From Symsagittifera roscoffensis (Eukaryota; Xenacoelomorpha; Acoela; Convolutidae), in NCBI RefSeq assembly GCF_963678635.1, contig NC_087064.1:63481548-63545547 (forward strand): a stretch of 64,000 nucleotides of DNA, given 5' to 3'. Made by a program: the position numbers and the translations under genes. How positions within the stretch are numbered: position 1 is the first letter of the stretch; each line of letters opens with the position of its first letter. Shown here piece by piece: positions 11,470-22,299 of this stretch. Below the pieces are notes generated by a model, which had not been told where the DNA came from, searched no databases, and was given only the letters and a program-made list of their open reading frames with translations.

Positions 11470-11559
11470 TGGTGCGACCAAAAGTTTCGAACAAGACCTT
11501 AACAAACTTAGACTTAGAAAAAGTAGATTTTAGAATTAGACAATTGCAAAATTGCAAAA

Positions 11560-11796
11560 ATGTTACATGAAATAGACAATTTATTAGAAATGACTCTCCG
11601 ACTCAATAGATCTCCGCCAATTTTCCAAACAATACGAGAAATACCAGGTATTGCGAGAAGACCAAGGACAAGGCACGATCTACGATTAGGAAGAAATCTA
11701 CCGATTGACTTCATGATAGTACGACGGAGACCGGAACAAACCAAAGTATTTAGAATCCTTTCCGCAGTAAAGTTACATTATTCTTCAATGACATAA
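11560..11796 (+). CDS. Short ORF after the 5' LTR, possible gag leader
   Basis: A 78-codon ATG frame lies ~90 bp downstream of the putative primer-binding site. It is Arg/Ile-rich (for example RRPRTRHDLRLGRN and MIVRRRPEQTKVF). Its position fits the first ORF of the retroelement. I recognise no domain, and it is short, so it may be the broken start of gag. From 11797 to 12869 I see no coding sequence. Confidence 0.3.
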   Translation: MLHEIDNLLEMTLRLNRSPPIFQTIREIPGIARRPRTRHDLRLGRNLPIDFMIVRRRPEQTKVFRILSAVKLHYSSMT

Positions 11797-12869
11797 GTTT
11801 TGAAAAAATGCTTCAGTAACCTTAGTGGTGCTAAACCTATTATTTATACAATAGCGGCTGATAAAAATAACACAAATCGTTCCCTCCATAAATCTGCAGT
11901 AAGTTGAAACTTTTTGAACAAAATAATTTATTGATTAAAAATACAAAAATTAGTTAAAACAAAAAATCATCGTTAGTTTTAACAACCCTTCATATCATTT
12001 CTTCATCCCAGCTTCATCACCAAAATAATAACAGCAGATTACACAAAACTAACATCAGCCTAAACTTTATTCTAAAAAATTTTCACACTTACAACTTTAC
12101 ATTAAATTTTATCAATGCTTATCCTTGTTTTCTCTTAAAATTATCTCACTTAAATAACTGATCATCAAGGCTTTCCTTGGATCAAACGGATCAAATGGAA
12201 CGACCTCAAACGTCGATTCACTACCCAACCCTTATCAAAGACCCGGGACTAATAGAAATTTTTGAAAAAACTAACCATTTTAATTAAGTTAAACAGTGAA
12301 GAACTTCGGTTACTCATCCTTCACTTGGTTCCCTTCCTCTTAGGATGACCCAGTCTAAAACACTTAAACTTAATAGGTCATAAAATAGTATTTAACGATC
12401 TACTTGCGTTCCAATTATACCTGAACCTTGTGGATTGATTTACTATTCTCCAACCCTTGATCACAAATCACAACCCCTAAGTAAGATTAGGTAGGTCTAT
12501 CTTAAATTAGAACTTAGTCGCGAGAAGGTTAAAAAAAACATTCTCACGAATCGACATACTACTCTCTCTCCAACCCGTCAAACCAAGACAACCTATGCCC
12601 CAAGATAAGATAACCACACAAAAACGCGTAAGAACTAACAGTTTAGGAAATTCAAAACCTCTAACCCAAAAATTGCAGCCATCATCTTGAACCTTATATC
12701 AAGAGATAATCTAGGTAACAAACAAACAATCGTATTACATAATTGTTTAATTAAAACGAAAGATACGACCTTGTAATAACACCACACAGACAAACAATAG
12801 GATATAGAAGATCAAAGCGACAGACACGAAAAAAGACAATCATAACAAAACAAAACAATTTATCAGAAA

Positions 12870-13570
12870 ATGGTTTTCAAAACAAAAAAACGCAGTCTCA
12901 GATCAGACACAGACACAATACAGGAATTTCAAGAATTAAAAGAATCCATAAGTAAAAATAACCCGATCGACGACCAAAAATATTTTTCCGACTCAGAAGC
13001 CACTACACCATCATCAATAAAAGGAAAACGCAAAATAAAAAGTCATACATCAACAAACCAATACTCCTATATAATTGGAATCAACCAGTAAGACATATTG
13101 AATGATACACACTAACAGTTTTACAATATAAAACATGATCGAGTACGACAAAAAATTTGACGATAACTCAATACTCTCATTTTTTATAAAACCACTAAAT
13201 GATCCCTCCCGAGGACAAGTACAATTTTGCCATAACTTAATTGTAAACTTATTTGAAAAATGAATTAGCCCATGTAAACAAGAATTCCCTGTAGTACAAA
13301 TAAAACGACAAATTGTTGATCACTAGGTAAAAAATATATGTAATATCACATCACATTATGGTATATACACAATCGAAATCGCATCACTAAAACAAGATCA
13401 CAAAAAACACCAAATACAAACAGACGATAGAGATAAAGAATTCTCGAAAGTTTTTACAGACCAAATAAAAAATATACACCAACAAAACTCACAAAGATCA
13501 AATTCAATATTCACAAGCGATGTTTACTCAATTATTTATAGCTATCTATCCATACTAGATTTGGAAGAAA
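12870..13570 (+). pseudogene. gag-like ORFs of the LTR element
   Basis: Two adjacent readings follow each other. The first is a 73-codon frame at 12870-13091, rich in Lys/Ser/Asp (MVFKTKKRSLRSDTDT...). The second starts at an ATG at 13136 and is interrupted by only two stops over ~140 codons (MIEYDKKFDDNSILSF then FIKPLNDPSRGQ; later DRDKEFSKVFTDQIKNI). The charged, helical character and the place between the LTR and pol fit a capsid/gag remnant. No zinc knuckle or major homology region was recognised. Coding potential stops near 13570, where unrelated repeats begin. Confidence 0.4.
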
Positions 13571-13724
13571 CACTAGGTGACTCACCAACTTTCTGTTCCA
13601 ACAATTTTCGAAAAATGTCTGTGCTCGGGAAAGTTTCTTTTTCTCCAGGCAAAACTTGATTTTTTTGATTTTTCTATACGAAGCTATCTTGAGCTCAAGT
13701 TTAAAAAGATGCATTAGCTGCGAT

Positions 13725-13945
13725 CATTTTTCATCGAGTTAAAAGAGTTCAAAAATTGTCGTTTTGGTCAGTTTGGTACACTTTATATATTTCGTGCTAT
13801 TGAAGCGTGAGCGGAGATTTAACCTGTCCTAGAAATAAGTCCAAAATGAATTGAGTCGGGCTATTTAGTCTATTTCAAACTGCGCTATTAGCTCAATGTA
13901 TCACTTTGTACTTAAATAGCGTGTGGCGGTTGAAATTTCAATAAG
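13725..13945 (+). repeat. Partial copy of the dispersed ~0.5-kb repeat
   Basis: It shares the internal blocks GAGCGGAGATTTAA, a TTAGAAAT-like word, and AGCGTGTGGCGG with the full copy at 33144-33650. Both ends are missing. It lies within the interruption of the LTR element's coding region. Confidence 0.6.
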
Positions 13946-13999
13946 AAATCAAAAAAAAAGTTTCGTAAAAAAAACTTTTAATTTAATACCCATTTTCTG

Positions 14000-14970
14000 A
14001 GAGCAAACACCCCTCTTTAACTTTCAGATCAGATTTCGCTAGGTTTGTGTAGACAAGATTTCCCAAATTATCTGGACCTGTTGCTTTATTGATGTCTAGT
14101 TCGATCATTATTTTCTCAATGCAGTCTTTATTCAGCTCGGTTTCGGTTGTATTTTGCTTTTTCCAAGATACTTAATTCGGTTATTTGTTCCGCTTTTGTA
14201 AATACACTACAGAAGAATTGATTAAACGCATCGCGTTTTTCTTTGTCTGTCTCAAGTTCTTTGCCGTCAAGTTTCATTATCGAAGGTAGTCTAGGTGCTC
14301 TTCTTATGCTTCGCAAATATTTCTGAATTGTACTAAACTTTCTTGGTGCAAAAATCTCGAATTCGTACTTTTTCAGATCTTCACCAGCAGAAATTTTTAT
14401 TTTTTCTTCTAAGTTTGTAGTTTTAGATAGAATTTCTGGTTTCGGATAGGATTGCTGTTTCCGAAGTAAAGTTTTTTGCTCTTAATAAGGTGGGAGGTTG
14501 GGGGTGTAATCCAAGGGGGGAGTGTGGCTCTATGTTCTGTTATTCTAGGTATATTTTCTTTCAGAATTCACCAAAGCCAGGTGTACCATTGATCAAGTAA
14601 AAAATCGAACTACTAAAGCAGAACTGTGTGAAGGGATTATTGATTATTGTAGTGTTGATTGCTTTGTCATCACTTCTTGTTTGAAGTAGCCTTGGGTTCA
14701 GATTGATTTCTGTTGGTAAAGCATTGTGATCACTGAGGTTCTTATTTTCTATTGAATACAATTTATTAACATTTTCATGAATGAACGAGTTAATGATTAG
14801 GGAGGGGTTGTTGATTTAGCAGTATCTGGCAATCGGATCTTTCAGGACTTTTTCCAGATACCAGTAGTCTTATTTCAGCTTACGTTTATCTATTTGCGTT
14901 TTATCCGAAGTCGAAAAGACTGCTCGTATGAGGGTGAATCCCTGAAAACCTTCACTGACTTTAACTTGTA
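14000..14970 (-). pseudogene. Non-LTR retrotransposon (LINE) fragment: endonuclease end and RT start
   Basis: Minus-strand fragments read in LINE order. First is the endonuclease end with its SDH signature (NLSDHNALPTEINL, ~14715). Then comes the linker: a charged stretch, RSIRRAPRLPSIMKLDGKE, and the DAFNQFFCSVFTKAEQ box at 14128-14316. The RT N-terminal block IELDINKATGPDN follows near 14080. These match the apurinic-type endonuclease/RT ORF2 of Jockey/CR1-like elements as a family pattern; the exact clade is not resolved. Several stops and frameshifts are present, and the RT catalytic core (YADD region) is absent because the fragment ends near 14000. It was inserted into, or rearranged with, the gypsy-type element, opposite to it in orientation. 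Confidence 0.75.
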
Positions 14971-15490
14971 TAGAAGTGGTTTCAGTTTAAAAAACTGAAT
15001 AAAATATACAAAATACTTTTCCTATATGTCCTTGAAAAAAACATCCCTAAACGCTATTTAAAATACAAAAGGTTATTTTAAGCTCAAGGCAACTGAACAA
15101 TTAGACTAAATAACCTGCCTCAATTCAATTGCATAGGCTTGTAATCCGATCTTCTTTTGCCTCCTATGTGTTAAAAAACGACATATCACGCGCGTTAACA
15201 ATCCCTCGTAGTAAAAAAAAGATCAAACCTAAAATACCTTTTTCAGTTTGAGCTGAGATCATCATCACATTTTAAATGATTTTAAAAACATCCGCTAAAG
15301 TGGTTAGTTAGAAATTCGATTTTTGTCTGGATAAAAATTATCACGAGCAATTTATTCGGTCATTTTTTAAAACCCCAGAAGCAACATGCAAGAAGTTTCT
15401 CAAATTACAGATTTTAATTTGAGAAAATCTGGTATGGTTGGGTGACAATAATCTTATAATTTAACGGCATTTGCAAAAAGTTATAAAAAT

Positions 15491-15913
15491 AATTTTCACA
15501 AAAACACATAATTAACTTTAACTTTGGATAAAGTAAGGAAAAATTCACCTTCAACAAATCAGTTGAAAACTCGTCTGTTTTCTTGACAGAATGAACAAAA
15601 CCTTAAAAGATTCCGCCATAAAAATTAAATGTGTCGTCATACAAGCTATCCATGGCTAGTGATTTTTTTGTTCGATTGCGATAAAAACTGAGTCTTGACT
15701 ATACAATTAACAAAAATTCTCCAAAGTTTTTCTCAAAAAATGTTCTAAATGAGCAAAAAATTGACTTTTAAACTAAAAAGAAGAGCAAATAAATCAAATA
15801 AAAATTAAATATTGAAAATACTTTGAAAATTTCAGTAAAACTATTTTTGGCCTTCGAATTATGGATACCTTAAATCTTAAACTTTGGAAACTTTATGAGT
15901 ACCAAATGTACGC
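15491..15913 (+). repeat. Left copy of a ~0.42-kb direct repeat
   Basis: It matches 16319-16725 in the same orientation, offset ~828 bp. Shared blocks include CATAATTAACTTTAACTTTG, CCATGGCTAGTGATTTTT, TGAGTCTTGACTA and GAATTATGGATACC. No gene is visible. With its partner it could be the ends of a small LTR-like or TRIM-like element, or a plain duplication. Flanking sequence 14971-15490 shows no gene. Confidence 0.75.
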
Positions 15914-16318
15914 ATCAGAATCGACCGTCTCAGCACCCCAACTGAGTTGGCAGTCCTTCGCATCAAACCAAGACACTAGCACAGGTGATGAGGTGCTAAG
16001 AGTGCCCGCTCTGCTCATACCGGTGCTCGGTTAGAAAGTCAATGATCAGTCACTGTTATGTGAAGCACCGATATTGGTGGGTCAAAGCAAGGCCAATGCC
16101 CAAGCCGCCGTGTCATGTTGACGTTGTCCCGGTGCGCGCATTTTTGTAAAGAATGTAGCGTCATGACCACCACTGCTAACACGGAAAGGTAGAACGGGTT
16201 TCCGGTGGTGACTTTCATTTCGTTTGAATTAGTTCTAATGATTTGATAAAGTCAGAACCAATGCCTCTGGCCTTGACCAGCTGGAAGGCAGATGGGAGGA
16301 ACTTATTATTATGAGATT
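15914..16318. other. GC-richer island between the direct repeats, unidentified
   Basis: About 400 bp with clearly higher G+C than anything nearby. It includes short words such as GGTGATGAGGTGCTAAG and CCGCCGTGTCATG. I tested both strands by eye for open frames, tRNA boxes and 5S-like sequence, and found only short broken frames. It may be the internal part of a small repeat-flanked element, an RNA-derived insert or a captured fragment. Confidence 0.45.
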
Positions 16319-16725
16319 AATTTTCACAAAAAACGCATAATTAACTTCAACTTTGGATAAAGTGCGGAAAAAATCACCTTCAACAAAATCAGTTGAAAAC
16401 TCGGCTGTTTTGTTGACGGAATGATCAATAACTTAAAACATTCCACCATAAAAACCAAATGCGGCTTGATACAAGCCATGGCTAGTGATTTTTGTGTTCG
16501 ACTGCGATGAAAACTGAGTCTTGACTACACAATTAACAAAAATTCCCCAAAGCTTTTTTTCAAAAAATGTTCTATATGAGCCTAGAATTGACTTTTAAAC
16601 TCAAAAACAGAATTGATAAAGAATACATTTTACTTTGAAGTTTTCAGTAAAACTATTTTAGCCATTCGAATTATGGATACCATAAAACTAACATTCTTGA
16701 AATTTTATGAGTACCAAATTTACGT
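16319..16725 (+). repeat. Right copy of the ~0.42-kb direct repeat
   Basis: Partner of 15491-15913, somewhat diverged and with small deletions. The next stretch to ~17380 is AT-rich with no supported gene; two short basic ORFs at 17381-17690 are compatible with gag/pol debris but carry no domain I recognise. Confidence 0.75.
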
Positions 16726-17820
16726 AGACTCCAATTGCATGTCAACTTTTTTTCCAACTGTTTGATAAACTGTTTTTCGTTTCTATTACAACTCCAGTTT
16801 TCTACCAAAAAGTTGAAAAAAGGCAAGAAACTATATCCAGATCAGGCACATTGAATAAGTTTGGAGGTCAAAACTGATTAAACTAGTCATAATTGATTAA
16901 ATCCAGGGTCAACAAGTGATCATAAGATTTATAGGTACTCAGTTATTTTTCATCTGGAACTTTTGTTGTGCTTTGTTCACTTTCTTAATTCTTTTTTTAA
17001 AAATCAGTACCTATTCTCACTCCTCGGATTCGGTCTCAACATTAAAGCCCAACCATTTGTCCTAGTTATTCTAACTCTGAATCTCAACAAGTTATGGGCC
17101 CAGTTTTTAAAAGTTTCCTGTTACTACTGTTCTATCAGATTTCTTAGCTTTTAGCTCGCAGAACATATTTCATAAAAAATGTGGTCCTAACATAAGAGTA
17201 CAAAAGACAAAACTGATACCAATACATCTAAGATAGCGCATAAAAATCAAATGAAATGAAAAATCAAAAATAAATTATTAAACTCAGGATCAAAGGTTTT
17301 TGTAAGCTAGCACTGAACTCATAGAAGATCATCCACTTCGTTCACAAAAAGAAACTTCAGAATCCAAAATTTAATACTTAATGAAAAAACCGCGAAGATT
17401 GTCAATTCAAACAACAAGGAACAAACGTTATGCTCAACAACAGATTTGCGCTATACAGATCCATAAATTCCTCCGGCTCAGACAAAAAAAAAACAGTTCA
17501 ACTTCAACCTCATCGGAGGCAACGCCAGTGGCACGTAAGAGATTCATACAAAATTCTAAGGACTAACAGATATTTCCGCATATTTCAAATCAATTTGACA
17601 CTAACGCGCTGTAAAAACACATATGCTGTAAGAACACCAGTAAGAACACCAGACGGAGACACAAAAAACAATCCTATAGAAATTTGATAAGGAAAACTTA
17701 GCAAAATCACTGAATAAACGTAAGTTGACAAGTAGAAAAGTAAAATGGCTCAGATATAACAAAAATAGCGATGGCGCAAGACCATTAATTAGAAAAACTG
17801 AGGCAACAGAAAAATAACAC

Positions 17821-18180
17821 ATGTCAAAACATTTAAACATTTCTCGAGGTTTATGGGTCCATACACTGCCTTACAAGTTACATACCCTATCTAGCTCTGA
17901 ATGCAGCACCGTTAAAATCACTTCTAAAAACACATACAACGCGAAATCATTGTTCAAAAACGCATCATACTACTACAATCACGAACTACTAAAATACGCA
18001 TCTAGAAAGAGTAAAAATTTTGACATGAAAATTGATACCCGCGTGGTCTGCGACGCATCAACTTTCGGGATTGTTGCCCTAGTAGAACAAATCACCAAGG
18101 AAGACTGGGTAGCAATCGTTTAAGCATAGAGATTTCTGATTTCTAGAAAAAAAAAATTTGGTGAGCAAATTTGAGTTATT
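17821..18180 (+). pseudogene. RT/RNase H border of the LTR element (RNase H first half)
   Basis: A 100-codon frame at 17821-18123 reads through NASYYYNHELLKYASRKSKN to DTRVVCDASTFGIVALVEQ and EDWVAIV. This is the start of the Ty3/gypsy RNase H domain, with the DAS motif carrying the first catalytic Asp. After a stop the same frame continues with RFLISRKKKFGEQI to ~18172. Then gypsy homology ends abruptly. The missing second half resumes at 21653, ~3.5 kb away, so the domain is split by inserted or rearranged DNA. No intact RT palm was found upstream. Confidence 0.7.
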
Positions 18181-18339
18181 CCAAGGCTTCAATCGCGAAC
18201 AAGAGATCACGAACTTGTCGAAATAGGTCACAAGATGTATTGATACGTAATTATCTTAACTATCCATATCAGATATTTGGCAGGAACAAAAACCGGACTC
18301 AATTTGGTAGGAACAAAAATCGGACTCAATTTTTTTTTA

Positions 18340-18442
18340 TATTTATTTAAAACAGTTAAATTTTTCATGTTGTTACTGCTCCATGGACTTTAAAAGGTAG
18401 TCGGAACATTCAGGGTTTTGTCTTGATACGAGCAGTCTTGTT
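18340..18442 (+). repeat. Right end of the dispersed ~0.5-kb repeat
   Basis: Carries GGTAGTCGGAACATTCAGGG followed by TTGATACGAGCAGTCTTGTT, the terminal signature of the family described at 33144-33650. Only the right end is present. Confidence 0.7.
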
Positions 18443-18576
18443 GTCATTCTATTCTGGGTTTTGTTAAGAAATGATAAATGCTTTAAAAGCGAATAATTGG
18501 AGACCATTTTTATTTTTCATTCTTCAAAGGAGATCTGACCTTTTAGAGCCAGAATTCACAATAAAAAACAAAAATT

Positions 18577-18965
18577 TGTATCAAGGCGAAGTTGTATCAA
18601 GGCGATGTTCTGATTACATTTTAAGGTCTATAAACTAGTTATAACATGAAAAAAGTAAAAGTAATAGAAAAAAATTCTAAAATTTGAGATTTTTTTGTGA
18701 ACTTCATCGCCCCACACGCCATTTAAAGTATTAAGTGATGAATTTTGCTCAGAGTATTAAATCAATTATGGCAAATAAGCTTCCTTCAACCAACTCGGAA
18801 CAATTTCTAAGACGGATTTCTACACATCTGCTTAAGCGTTAATAGTGCAAAATATATCGCTGATTAATTGTCCTATATTGACCAAAATGGCAATCGTTAA
18901 ACCCCCATAACTGCACAAAAATTGATCACAGGTAAAACACTTTTTCGTTACGAAAGTCGTAACAA
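18577..18965 (-). repeat. Copy of the dispersed ~0.5-kb repeat, inverted
   Basis: Read on the minus strand it starts TTGTTACGACTTTCGTAACG (18965 downward). It continues through TTAAGCAGATGTGTAGAAAT and GGCGTGTGGGGCGATGAAG, and ends in a degenerate CTTGATACA near 18577. The other end of the family lies on the plus strand immediately to the left (18340-18442), so two copies are arranged tail to tail. Confidence 0.7.
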
Positions 18966-19356
18966 AAATTGGGATGAGATTGCTGTCACGAATAATTTCA
19001 TTCTGCTGTGCACTTTTGAAGAAATGTCTGATATAGAGAGAAGAGGTTGTTGTAGTGGTTTGTTGTGGCGATGATACTTTAGAATGATTTTGTTTGATGA
19101 GTATGTTAACTTTCTTTTTCGCACAAAAGTATTTTCTATTGCAATTGTTGAATATTTAGGAACGTGTCGATTATTGTGCCGGGTGTTGTGCTCTGTGAGA
19201 TAAAAATTGGTACATTTTTGGGTGTTTCATGCAATTTTCTATCGATTTGTAATAACAGTGGGTTTGTCGAAGATTAAAAGTAAAATCACTAGTAATAAAA
19301 CAAACCAGATGATCCGTTTTTTTTTCATCCGTTGTTAAAATTGTTATTGTGATGAA

Positions 19357-19690
19357 CAGGGGCGGATCTAGGATTTTCTCGAGGGGGGGGAGTTTCAAAA
19401 ATTTTTCGAAAATTTGACAATATTTTTTTTAAGTGGACCAAAATGATTTTCCGAGTTCTCCTAGAGCACTAAAAAGAAAAATTTTGTGCGCCGCAGACAA
19501 ATTTGTAAAAAAAAAATGGTAAAAAAGCCGTTTCTGGCACTTTTTTGGAAAAATTTGACAAAAAGTTGCCTTTTTTTGGCGCGCGCTTGCCCCCATTGTT
19601 AGTACTTATTGGCGCCAAAGACGCCTCTAGAAAAAGTTAAGGGTCGGTCGGCCAAGAATGGATTTTTTTTAAAAATACCAAATTTTTTTT
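19357..19690 (+). repeat. hAT-like MITE, one end
   Basis: Begins CAGGGGCGGATCTAGGATTT and a G-run, then shares sequence with 35475-36031 and, inverted, 53390-53733. It ends near a GGTCGGCCAAGAATGG block. The terminal CAGGGGCGG type is typical of hAT-related non-autonomous elements (family knowledge). No clear 8-bp target duplication is seen. No gene is recognised in 18966-19356 or 19691-20229. Confidence 0.55.
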
Positions 19691-20229
19691 CTTAATGGAT
19701 TTCTCGTTTTTATTCGCCCTACTGTTTCTTTTTCTTCATTAAGTATTGACTCTGTAAAACTTTGAATGTGAAATTTAACTTTTTTTGCAAAAAATTCTGC
19801 TATTCTTGGTGTATTCTTGGTCATTCTTACTTGGTTCTATTTTTTTGTCTGTAGAGCATCGTGCTATCTTCTAAATTAAATTTCTAAGTAGATGAGCTTT
19901 CCATTCAGAAACCAGGGCTTTCTAATATTTTTTGAGGCTTTGCAACTTAATGGGCAGTTTACTACTGATGGTGGTATCAAGGTTACTGCAGCGACAAACG
20001 GTTGACTAATAAGGATGGTTAATGTGAATTAAGATATTCGAGTGATATTACAGTAGTAATTCAAAACAAATGTGTATGGTATCTTCGCCGCACAAAGTTG
20101 CTCAACCAATGACTAAAGGTGATGTTTCAACAGATAGTTTTAACATAAATCGGGAAGTGATCTTTCCGTTTGAACCTAAAAAAAATATCAATTCCTGTTC
20201 AGTTACGAAAAATCATCAATACCCCGCCT

Positions 20230-20556
20230 TTCAAATTAGGTGGTTCCGAGGAGAATATCTCGGAAAAATGCAGTTTTACATTTTCCCAAGTTTTTCGTCA
20301 AGGCGTCTGCAGGCATGTTTTCTGTTGGTAAAAAACTTAATGTCACCTACTGCTGTTCAACTAACTCTCGAAAGAAGTGTAGTTTTATGGCGAAACGCTT
20401 CGTCTTTCTGTGGTTCACTGAATGTTTACTAAGCTCAATACAAGCTTGGTTATCAGCGTACGCTTCCAAAGGTCTATTAGATATTATGCCTAAGTCGCTA
20501 AGTATGCCCTGTAAATGAATTCCTTTTTTTACTGTTATGACCGTAGCACTGTGTTC
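20230..20556 (-). pseudogene. Ty1/Copia RNase H C-terminal fragment
   Basis: The minus strand reads SATVITVKKGIHLQGILSDL, then RPLEAYADNQACIELSKHS with the DNQ signature of Copia RNase H, then HRKTKRFAIKLHFFRELVEQQ. After one stop it continues with VTLSFLPTENMPADALTKNLG, the usual C-terminal pattern of Copia pol (LP..-..AD.LTK.L). The upstream part is cut off by the N gap at 20557. It lies antisense inside the larger gypsy-type element. Confidence 0.8.
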
Positions 20557-20756
20557 NNNNNNNNNNNNNNNNNNNNNNNNNNNNNNNNNNNNNNNNNNNN
20601 NNNNNNNNNNNNNNNNNNNNNNNNNNNNNNNNNNNNNNNNNNNNNNNNNNNNNNNNNNNNNNNNNNNNNNNNNNNNNNNNNNNNNNNNNNNNNNNNNNNN
20701 NNNNNNNNNNNNNNNNNNNNNNNNNNNNNNNNNNNNNNNNNNNNNNNNNNNNNNNN
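20557..20756. other. Assembly gap (200 N)
   Basis: Exactly 200 unknown bases. The sequence on either side belongs to different elements (Copia remnant on the left, gypsy-type membrane ORF copy on the right). The true distance and order across the gap are therefore uncertain. Confidence 0.95.
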
Positions 20757-21650
20757 AGGAAAGACACGCACGATTATCCGAAACAATAGAACCAGTTGTT
20801 GACCACGCACCTTTGAGCAAACCACAATACGAACCAACATATAACATATACCCCACCTCTACAACAAGATCTTAACAGAATAAGACACATTAGCCAAAAC
20901 CAAAATACACTTGAAAGAAATAGACAAATTATACATCCGAGACGAAACAGAAATTTTCAAACTCTCAGAGTTAATTTTAATTACCTCAATCACCAACACC
21001 AAATCCTTTAGACCTTTCTAGTAGCACACTACCAGATACTCCCCCAATTGCTTCACAACAAAGCACTTCAAATATTCCATCAGTCTACTTAGGTTCAAGT
21101 CCCACATCAGAACAAATTCGAGAAAACCCTTTTAATCCTCCAGTAACTACAGAACGTCTTCCATATTGGGTAACGCACACCTACACTCAAGGTGAACCAA
21201 ATTTATTAAACGACCCATTTGACATTTCATCTGATACAACACTATCAACTTTACCAGAAACACTCTCCCTACCTTCAACACCTTCTCTAAGTCAAATATC
21301 ACCAACACTTTTCCTCCAAAATTTTCCCACACTTCTTGATTCAAGATATCATGAACAATCATCTTATAGTATACCACTACGATTAGATTGGAATACATTC
21401 GTAGCACCTCCACCATTATATACTCAACATCAAGAAAGTAGCAGACTACACAACTGGGCACTAAATATATTACAATATAGACAAGATATCCACAAAGATA
21501 TACAGGAACATAACATCCAAATACTTCAACAAAACAGTCTCACACTAAAATTCGAAACTACAGTAGGACTAAATAATATTTTTCAACACCCATTTCCATT
21601 AGCTCCTCCAAGTATAACAAGTTTAAAATATACTCTTACAGAATATTAAT
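20757..21650 (+). pseudogene. Displaced second copy of the LTR element's membrane-anchored ORF
   Basis: It is a direct repeat of 25223-~26010, with the same blocks (ERHARLSETIEPVVDHAPLS, VTHTYTQGEPNL, IPLRLDWNTFVAPPPL, SSRLHNWALN, QYRQDIHKDIQEHNIQILQQ). It carries a stretch missing from the other copy (SSSTLPDTPPIASQQSTSN to the EQIRENPFNPP block) and its own stops and frameshifts. In the element's expected order this ORF follows integrase; here it sits directly in front of the second half of RNase H. That suggests recombination between two element copies, or a scaffolding error at the neighbouring gap. Confidence 0.7.
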
Positions 21651-21652
21651 TT

Positions 21653-22015
21653 TTGATTTTTGGATCAAAACATCCAACAGTTTTATTTACGCATCACAAA
21701 CCTATTATATTTCTTTTTACACAAAAATCAAATCCAAACCGTAGAGTTAACAGATTTCAAGTAATTTTAATTAATTTCTAAACTTACACATAGTATGGAC
21801 AGCAGGAAAAACCTTGCACTACCTGATATTCTTAGTAGAAATACACCACCTGAACTCCTAACAAGAAAAACAACAGTTGAAACACCACAAAATATAAAAT
21901 TCTCTCTTGCTAAAGATGAAACTTCACCACGATTGGAATGTAAATATGCAGTAAAAACTGACATCGATCAATCACAAATAAGCAATCTACAGCACTTTTC
22001 CTATATTTAGATTGT
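21653..22015 (+). pseudogene. RNase H second half and RNase H-integrase linker
   Basis: Reads FGSKHPTVLFTHHKPIIFLF (the HKP box of Ty3/gypsy RNase H), then HIVWTAGKTLALPDILSRNT (the family's conserved LSR block before integrase), then the linker ending QISNLQHFSYI. A frameshift and stops break it. It continues the domain begun at 17821-18180. Confidence 0.75.
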
Positions 22016-22299
22016 CAAAACAACCATTATGAAGTTGATTTACTATTACATCTACATTTAAGCCGATTCCATATTCACATTGGATCAAAAATAATACTCA
22101 AGAAAAACTAAATAAATAACAACCACATAAAAAGGACCCATTTCCTTTAATATAAAAGGAAATCTAATTGATACAATAAATTTATCAGGACCGTTACCAA
22201 ATGGTTCAAAATACACGATTAATAAAGTTTTTAATCTTCATGACCCTCTTGACACAGTACCCCTATCAAAGATAGAAGTAGAAAACATTTTTCTACCAA

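Noticed and set aside
14925-14960. Copy of the hairpin-ended repeat (GAGCAGTC word)
   Set aside because: The word falls within LINE-derived coding text and lacks the hairpin and other blocks.
15914-16318. tRNA-, 5S- or snRNA-like gene in the GC-richer island
   Set aside because: No A/B box pair, cloverleaf or recognisable small-RNA core found by eye.
20347-20875. ORFs that run through the unknown bases
   Set aside because: They cross 200 N, so their continuity is meaningless. Only the Copia text left of the gap is used.
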